Assembly (NCBI GenBank): GCA_012510935.1
Contig: JAAZHB010000186.1
Span: 1 to 10,094 of the forward strand
Length of the DNA stretch: 10,094 bases
Origin: Clostridiales bacterium
Lineage (GTDB): Bacteria; Bacillota_A; Clostridia; Peptostreptococcales; Anaerovoracaceae
Direction: 5' to 3'
Shown here: positions 5,686 through 10,094 of the stretch, in pieces
How positions within the stretch are numbered: position 1 is the stretch's first letter
How the letters are laid out: each line of letters starts with the position of its first letter
Position numbers and translations under genes: made by a program
Notes under the pieces: model-generated
What the model was told of the DNA's origin: nothing
Seen by the model: only the letters and a program-made list of their open reading frames with translations
Databases searched by the model: none

Positions 5686-6345
5686 ATGGATAAATATTTT
5701 GATATTTTGAGAAAATGCGCTTTATTTGATCGGATTGCAGACAGTGAACTTGATTCTTTGCTGAAATGCCTCGGTGTTAAGGCGCATTTTTATAAGAAGG
5801 AAGAAAGTATTTTTGCAGAGGGCGCGCCTGCGACACAACTTGGCATTCTGCTGAGTGGCTCGGCGAAAATCGTTAGAGTTGACTACTATGGAAACCGCAG
5901 CATCTTGACGCAACTTGAGCCGGCGGATATTTTTGGCGAGTCCTTTGCTTGCGCTGGAGCAAAGCATTTACCTGTCTCAATTGTTGCTAACTCAGATTGC
6001 GCAGCGTTGATGATAGACATTAATCGAATTACGCATTCTTGCAGCAACGCCTGCCAATTTCACAGTCAGATTATTTTCAATTTACTAAATCTCGTCGCAA
6101 GGAAAAATATAATTTTTAACGAGAAAATCGAAATCACTTCGAAGAGAAGTACGCGCGATAAGTTGATGGCCTATCTTCTGATGCATGCAAAAGAAAAACG
6201 GTCCAACGATTTTCAAATACCGTTTGACCGCCAGGAACTTGCTGATTATCTCGAAGTGGACCGTAGCGGTTTGTCTGCTGAAATTAGCAAACTCAGAAGA
6301 GAGGGCATCTTGGAGTGCCGCCGCAGCCACTTTACGATAAAGTAG
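5686..6345 (+). CDS. Crp/Fnr family transcriptional regulator
   Basis: DNA-binding dimer of 219 aa, normal for the family. Residues about 12-125 form the cyclic-nucleotide-binding-like beta roll, with FAEGAPATQLGILLSGSAKI (43-62) and DIFGES (81-86). A dimerisation helix follows. The C-terminal helix-turn-helix is FDRQELADYLEVDRSGLSAE (180-199), then ISKLRREGIL. The arginine that binds the cAMP phosphate in E. coli CRP has no counterpart near residues 93-99 (KHLPVSI), so cAMP is an unlikely ligand. There are seven cysteines, including Cys119 and Cys123, but no N-terminal Fnr-type cluster. GGAG lies 7 bases before the ATG. It probably regulates itself and the divergent [4Fe-4S] protein through 5656-5671. 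The signal (oxygen, NO, redox or a metabolite) is not evident. Confidence 0.92.
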   Translation: MDKYFDILRKCALFDRIADSELDSLLKCLGVKAHFYKKEESIFAEGAPATQLGILLSGSAKIVRVDYYGNRSILTQLEPADIFGESFACAGAKHLPVSIVANSDCAALMIDINRITHSCSNACQFHSQIIFNLLNLVARKNIIFNEKIEITSKRSTRDKLMAYLLMHAKEKRSNDFQIPFDRQELADYLEVDRSGLSAEISKLRREGILECRRSHFTIK

Positions 6346-6347
6346 AA

Positions 6348-7046
6348 CTACCTTTTCATAGGTTTTATTACTTCTTTTGCAGACTTATCCACCCGCAATG
6401 ATTCGCGGATTTTCTGTAAGGCTTTGTTATATGTCTCATCATCTAGCTGGTTGTCCTTGAGGAAAACCATTGTTTGCTCAGGGAACTTCACAAAGCAAAC
6501 GGAGATTGCCCAAGCGACAGCCATTTTCACATAGTAATGGTCAAGCTTGATCTGGTTGAATCTGTAGAAAAGGTCATTAAGGTGGGGCTCATCGATATAA
6601 TTATTCATATATAAAACAACAGCTACGCGAACATCGTAAGCCTCCTCGGATCGCCAATACTTTTCTAGAAAATCCCACATGCGAGCTTTATTCTTCTGCA
6701 CGATTTTGCCGAGCCCAGAGCAGAAACTGTCGCAGAGTGACCAGTTGGTTATCTTGGGAATGTGAAGGGCAGCCTGTTCAAGAACAACTTCTATATCTTC
6801 TTTCATGTATCCAATGATAAGACCTTTGAGCATAGTTTCTTCAAAATATTTCTCGTCTTGCGAGTTTAGATAGGCAATTGGATTGTCTTTCGCGATGCGC
6901 TTGGCTATCTTGCGAAGCTCGGGAATCCGGACACCAATTAAATTGTCGCAGCCTGGAATTAGGCGAGCTGAAAAATCTCGATATTTCTTGTCTATTAGAG
7001 ATTCGAGCTCGGTGCGTATTGATTGTACATATTGGGTAGTTGCCAT
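6348..7046 (-). CDS. AlkD-like DNA alkylation repair protein
   Basis: HEAT-like-repeat DNA glycosylase of the AlkD family (232 aa, family usual about 225-240). It removes bulky or cationic N3/N7-alkylated purines without base flipping. The residues known from Bacillus cereus AlkD have counterparts: Trp102 and Asp106 in TNWSLCDSF (Trp109, Asp113 in AlkD), Arg140 in DVRVAVVLYM (Arg148) and Trp179 in MAVAWAISV (Trp187). The constant offset of 7-8 supports the alignment. IGVRIPELRKIAK near the N-terminus and LQKIRESLRV near the C-terminus are also family-typical. AAAGGA lies 8 bases before the ATG. It converges on the Crp/Fnr gene with two bases between stops and no strong terminator between them, so antisense overlap of the transcripts is likely. 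It appears to be a single-gene unit. Confidence 0.93.
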   Translation of the reverse strand: MATTQYVQSIRTELESLIDKKYRDFSARLIPGCDNLIGVRIPELRKIAKRIAKDNPIAYLNSQDEKYFEETMLKGLIIGYMKEDIEVVLEQAALHIPKITNWSLCDSFCSGLGKIVQKNKARMWDFLEKYWRSEEAYDVRVAVVLYMNNYIDEPHLNDLFYRFNQIKLDHYYVKMAVAWAISVCFVKFPEQTMVFLKDNQLDDETYNKALQKIRESLRVDKSAKEVIKPMKR

Positions 7047-7180
7047 TACAAAATCCTTTCATCTGTAGGGATGGAATATATGTATAATTCTTAAAAATTG
7101 AGACGAAGTGCAATTTAAATATTAAATATAATATAAAAAACTTCAATGGAAAAGAAGAAATAATGTTATCTGCTTTTTGA

Positions 7181-7208
7181 TATAATGAATCACTCACATT
7201 ATTGTGAG
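7181..7208 (+). promoter_or_regulatory. Putative promoter -10 box and operator of the ECF transporter operon
   Basis: TATAAT (7181-7186) lacks a good -35 at 16-18 bases. Directly downstream, CTCACA-TTAT-TGTGAG (7193-7208) is a perfect 6+6 inverted repeat covering the expected transcription start, a typical repressor site. The region from 7047 to 7231 is AT-rich and shows no TPP-riboswitch core motifs. Confidence 0.5.
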
Positions 7209-7231
7209 ATTACTAGACTATGGAGGAAAAA

Positions 7232-7792
7232 ATGGAGAATAAAAAGAAAAGTAGAACAAAAGAAATCGTTGTAGCAGCATTAGTAGCTGCAGTAATCGGT
7301 GTAATATACACGGTTTTGGATTATTTCTATATGCCAATGAGTGCTGTGCTTGGTCCAATTTTTATGGAAATAACATTTGGGATATATCTTTTGTCAGCGT
7401 TCTTACCAATGTATATTGTAAGAAAACCGGGATTTGCTATTTATGGTGCAATATTAACAGCTGTTGTTAACTTGCTTTTAGGAAGTCCGTATGGAGTTCA
7501 GGTAATTCTAGCAGGCGTTCTACAGGCTGTTGGAATTGAAATAGGGTTTGCTTTGTCAAAATACAAGGTTAATGCAATATCTATGATTGTTGGGCCAATT
7601 CTAGCATCACTTTTGGTATTCGTTCGAGACTATTTTGTGTTCGGATACAGTCAAGTTGCAACATCTGTTCTTATTGGAATCGTTGTTGTAAGAGTGATAA
7701 GTGCACTCGTTATTGGCGGATTGCTTGTTTGTGGAATTACTTCGGCTGTAAAGAAAACAGGCACACTGAAAGGGTTTAGATGCAGTGAATAG
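7232..7792 (+). CDS. ykoE: ECF transporter S component, YkoE-like (probable thiamine-precursor binding)
   Basis: Membrane substrate-binding subunit of an energy-coupling factor importer, 186 aa, with about five or six hydrophobic segments (roughly residues 11-30, 40-62, 67-83, 88-107, 113-131 and 143-170). Motifs match the YkoE family: GPIFMEITFGIY (41-52), RKPGFA (64-69), LLLGSPYG (81-88) and GVLQAVGIE (95-103). In Bacillus subtilis YkoE imports the thiamine pyrimidine moiety (HMP) or related compounds, and here too the S-ATPase-T gene order is that of ykoEDC. GGAGG lies 5 bases before ATG 7232. An in-frame ATG at 7220 overlaps that site and has none of its own, so 7232 is preferred. The gene overlaps the ATPase gene by 8 bases. 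The substrate is inferred from family resemblance only; the lack of a visible TPP riboswitch leaves room for another ligand. Confidence 0.82.
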   Translation: MENKKKSRTKEIVVAALVAAVIGVIYTVLDYFYMPMSAVLGPIFMEITFGIYLLSAFLPMYIVRKPGFAIYGAILTAVVNLLLGSPYGVQVILAGVLQAVGIEIGFALSKYKVNAISMIVGPILASLLVFVRDYFVFGYSQVATSVLIGIVVVRVISALVIGGLLVCGITSAVKKTGTLKGFRCSE

Positions 7793-9578
7793 TTCCGAAG
7801 TAATAAGGTCAGAAGCGATTGCCTTAGAAAATGTCTCATTTAAATACATGGGAGAGGACAGCGCGACACTTAACAATGTCACGCTGTCTTTTGACAAAGA
7901 AAAAATGCATTTGATACTTGGCTCTAGCGGATGTGGAAAGACAACTCTGCTATATGCATTGGATGGGCTGCTTGAAACATCTATTGAGGGCCAATTAGAA
8001 GGGAATATCAGATTTAGCGATGATGTTGCTTCTGCCGGAATCTCCTTGATTTTTCAAAATCCAGACAACGGATTTTGCACATTTACGGTGGAAGATGAAA
8101 TAGCGTTTGGACTAGAAAATATGAATGTTGCCCCAACCAAAATCAAAGAAAGCATATCCAATGCCTTAGAGAAAGTTGGTATGGTTGGCACTGAAAATAA
8201 AATGTTAAGCACTCTTTCCGGAGGAGAGAAGCAAAAGATTGCTATTGCATGTGGGATTGCCCTTAATTCCGCTGTATATATATTTGATGAGCCCACAGCG
8301 AACCTCGATAGTACCAGTCGAAAAGAGATTTCTGAAATTTTATTTAGGTTAAAAGCGGAAGAACAAAAAACTATCATTATTGTTGAACATAATCTAAATG
8401 AAATTATGAGTTTTGTTGATACAATTAGTTTGATAGATGAAAATGGAAAGATAAGATTAACAGGTAAAAGAGACCAGATTATTACAAAGTTACTCTTTGA
8501 CAAGGAGCTGGTAGATTTTCCAGTGCTCTTGCCAGAGGAACTCCAACTTATCCGAAGTTGGATACGTGATAATAAAAACAATAAAGTAGTAACTGACTAT
8601 GCAGATAATATATTAAACGCAGAGGTTAGTCGCCCTTTAGAAAAAGTACTAGAAGATATAAAAATTAAAATGTTTTATAAGTCTAGTTATATAGATATAT
8701 ATGAAACTAAAAGTGAAAAGAGAGTGGAAAGCAAGGAAGATGCAATAAAAATTTCTGGATTAAAATTTAAGTATCCAGGAATGAAGAATTGGCTACTGCA
8801 ATGCCAGCATCTAGATATTAAAAAAGGTGAATTTACAGCGATAGTTGGACCGAATGGAATTGGAAAATCGACTCTTGTAAATATCATAATAAAAAATATT
8901 GAAAAGATTGTTGGCGATGTTTACATAGATGAGACTGAGTTGAAAAAAATCTCAAAAAAAGAATTATATAAAAAAACAGGGCTAGTCTTTCAGAATCCAG
9001 ACTGGCAGTTTGTAACAAACAATTTGGAGGATGAGATTTTATTTAGCCTCAAGAATAGTGAGAAAAATGAGGAGGAGAAAAAAAGAACAGTAGATGCTGT
9101 TCTAGAGCGTTTTAGCCTAAGCTCAGTACGCAACAAAAGTCCTTTTGAATTAAGCCAGGGTCAGAAAAGAAGATTAAGTGTTGCAGTGATGCTTTTAACC
9201 GAACAGAAAATATTGATTCTTGATGAACCTACATATGGGCAGGATTATGATAATCGTTTAGAGTTAATGGACTTGCTGGCGAGTTTGAACAGAGAAGGGC
9301 TAACGGTTGTGATGATAACGCACGAGATGGATATTGTTGCACAGTATGCAGATTCAGTTATTTGTGTTGAGGAAGATAAACTAGTAAAGAAAATTTCTGT
9401 TGAACAATTTTTTGCTGATGAAGCTTTGTTAGAGACTGTTCGGCAGGAGGCTCCTCGTGTTTACAATTTTTCTCTTAAGATGAAAGAAATATTTAATTCT
9501 TTTGAGCCGACTTATAGTTATGAAACCTGTAGACGAGAAATGTTCAATATTGTTTTAGATGGAGGGTGTGATGTTTGA
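7785..9578 (+). CDS. ykoD: ECF transporter ATPase with two fused nucleotide-binding domains (YkoD-like)
   Basis: Cytoplasmic energising subunit, 597 aa, combining both ATPases that are separate (EcfA and EcfA') in shared ECF systems. Domain 1: Walker A GSSGCGKT (46-53), Q-loop Gln91 in FQNPD, signature LSGGEKQ (144-150), Walker B YIFDEP (165-170), switch His202. Domain 2: Walker A GPNGIGKS (355-362), Q-loop Gln403 in FQNPD, signature LSQGQKRRLS (456-465), Walker B LILDEP (477-482), switch His513. All catalytic residues are present in both halves. The only deviation is Gln for the first Gly of the second LSGGQ signature. The start is GTG 7785, preceded by AAAGGG at 10 bases and overlapping the S gene. 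The TGA stop overlaps the start of the T component by 8 bases, implying coupled translation and a dedicated complex. Confidence 0.93.
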   Translation: MNSSEVIRSEAIALENVSFKYMGEDSATLNNVTLSFDKEKMHLILGSSGCGKTTLLYALDGLLETSIEGQLEGNIRFSDDVASAGISLIFQNPDNGFCTFTVEDEIAFGLENMNVAPTKIKESISNALEKVGMVGTENKMLSTLSGGEKQKIAIACGIALNSAVYIFDEPTANLDSTSRKEISEILFRLKAEEQKTIIIVEHNLNEIMSFVDTISLIDENGKIRLTGKRDQIITKLLFDKELVDFPVLLPEELQLIRSWIRDNKNNKVVTDYADNILNAEVSRPLEKVLEDIKIKMFYKSSYIDIYETKSEKRVESKEDAIKISGLKFKYPGMKNWLLQCQHLDIKKGEFTAIVGPNGIGKSTLVNIIIKNIEKIVGDVYIDETELKKISKKELYKKTGLVFQNPDWQFVTNNLEDEILFSLKNSEKNEEEKKRTVDAVLERFSLSSVRNKSPFELSQGQKRRLSVAVMLLTEQKILILDEPTYGQDYDNRLELMDLLASLNREGLTVVMITHEMDIVAQYADSVICVEEDKLVKKISVEQFFADEALLETVRQEAPRVYNFSLKMKEIFNSFEPTYSYETCRREMFNIVLDGGCDV

Positions 9579-10094
9579 GTTTATTGATAGAGATTCATTC
9601 TTCCATCGCTTGAACCCTTGTGTAAAGCTATTTGTAATATTAGCTGTAACAATTTTAATAAGCTGCTCGTTGAATCCTGTTATGCCAGCATTTACTATTA
9701 TTATCAGCTCAATTATAATAACTATATCTGGCAATATCCCTTTTGTTGATTTGTTGAAAAAAATGAAAACTTTTATTCTGATTGCAGGAATCTTTGTTTT
9801 TTTCATGCTTTTGTTAAAGGGGATAGATAACGGGCAAAATGAAATAAGCTTATTGTTTTTCAGCTGGTCAAAAAGCGATTTTAACGACATTATTTGTCTG
9901 GGCCTTAGAATAGTTGCAATAATTATAATGTCAATGGGCTTTGTCATGACAACAAGACCAAATGATCTTATCTTAAGCTTTATCCTACAACTACATGTCC
10001 CATATGTTCACGGATATGCGGGAATGGCAGCCTATAGATTTGTTCCAACTTTCCAAGACGAAACAAAAAGAATTAGGCTGGCACAAGAGATTCG
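9571..10094 (+). CDS. ykoC: ECF transporter transmembrane T component (YkoC-like), C-terminus cut by window end
   Basis: Transmembrane coupling subunit of the ECF importer; 174 codons are visible. It starts MFEFIDRDSFFHRLNPCVKL, the usual EcfT N-terminus, with D/R-rich and HRLNP elements. Hydrophobic segments lie at about residues 20-33, 37-52, 68-84 and 110-128. TTRPNDLI (129-136) and YRFVPTFQDETKRIRLAQEI (154-173) are typical of the region just before the first Ala-Arg-Gly coupling motif, which would fall beyond the window. The start ATG lies 4 bases after GGAGGG, inside the last codons of the ATPase gene. Complete family members have about 230-270 residues, so roughly a third is missing. 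Confidence 0.92.
   Translation, partial: MFEFIDRDSFFHRLNPCVKLFVILAVTILISCSLNPVMPAFTIIISSIIITISGNIPFVDLLKKMKTFILIAGIFVFFMLLLKGIDNGQNEISLLFFSWSKSDFNDIICLGLRIVAIIIMSMGFVMTTRPNDLILSFILQLHVPYVHGYAGMAAYRFVPTFQDETKRIRLAQEI

Noticed and set aside
7220..7231. ATG at 7220 as the start of the S component
   Set aside because: No Shine-Dalgarno sequence precedes it, and the GGAGG for ATG 7232 overlaps it.
8054..8581. 175-codon minus-strand ORF
   Set aside because: It lies antisense within the first ATPase domain, whose motifs are all intact; it has no own ribosome binding site or family motif.
9555..9947. 130-codon minus-strand ORF over the ecfT start
   Set aside because: It is antisense to a clear EcfT gene, and its composition is the complement of hydrophobic transmembrane codons.
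1..10094. CRISPR array
   Set aside because: No regularly spaced short repeats are present; the only long direct repeat occurs twice, about 1.8 kb apart.

Overview
The window looks like chromosomal DNA of a low-to-moderate-GC anaerobic Firmicute, probably a clostridial (Eubacteriales) fermenter. The reasons are the strong AGGAGG-type ribosome binding sites, a butyrate/4-hydroxybutyrate-type CoA-transferase, a two-cluster ferredoxin-like protein beside a Crp/Fnr regulator, and an ECF vitamin transporter whose duplicated ATPase is a single polypeptide. The genus cannot be fixed from the sequence alone.

Layout. (1) 1-2279, minus strand: a CoA-transferase followed by alanine racemase (alr), with the stop and start overlapping by one base. 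The alr frame is broken by an in-frame TGA at 88-90 and continues with clear alr C-terminal sequence to the window edge. (2) 2470-2595: tRNA-Arg(CCT) with an encoded CCA, then a strong intrinsic terminator. (3) 2596-3098: about 500 bases without a convincing gene. It holds a near-perfect 28-bp palindrome and a short open frame that may be a relic. (4) 3099-4726: an autonomous AbiE-type toxin-antitoxin/abortive-infection operon. It has its own promoter, and an 11-bp inverted repeat brackets the -10 box. A 30-bp direct repeat (29/30 identical) flanks the whole operon; its right copy is half of the terminator hairpin of the next gene. (5) 4857-6345: a [4Fe-4S] protein and a Crp/Fnr-type regulator, divergently transcribed around a 115-bp region with a palindromic operator candidate. 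(6) 6348-7046, minus: an AlkD-like DNA alkylation repair protein, convergent with the regulator with two bases between their stops. (7) 7181-10094, plus: an ECF transporter operon of YkoE-D-C order. It comprises the substrate-binding S component, a fused double ATPase and the transmembrane T component (cut by the window end). Each gene overlaps the next by 8 bases.

How the parts work together. AbiEi (DNA-binding antitoxin) probably represses its own operon and neutralises AbiEii (nucleotidyltransferase toxin). The Crp/Fnr regulator probably controls the divergent iron-sulfur protein. The three ECF proteins form one importer, most likely for a thiamine precursor, although no TPP riboswitch is visible upstream. 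The most notable observations are the interrupted alr, the repeat-bracketed AbiE cassette sitting on a neighbour's terminator, and the isolated 28-bp palindrome downstream of the tRNA.
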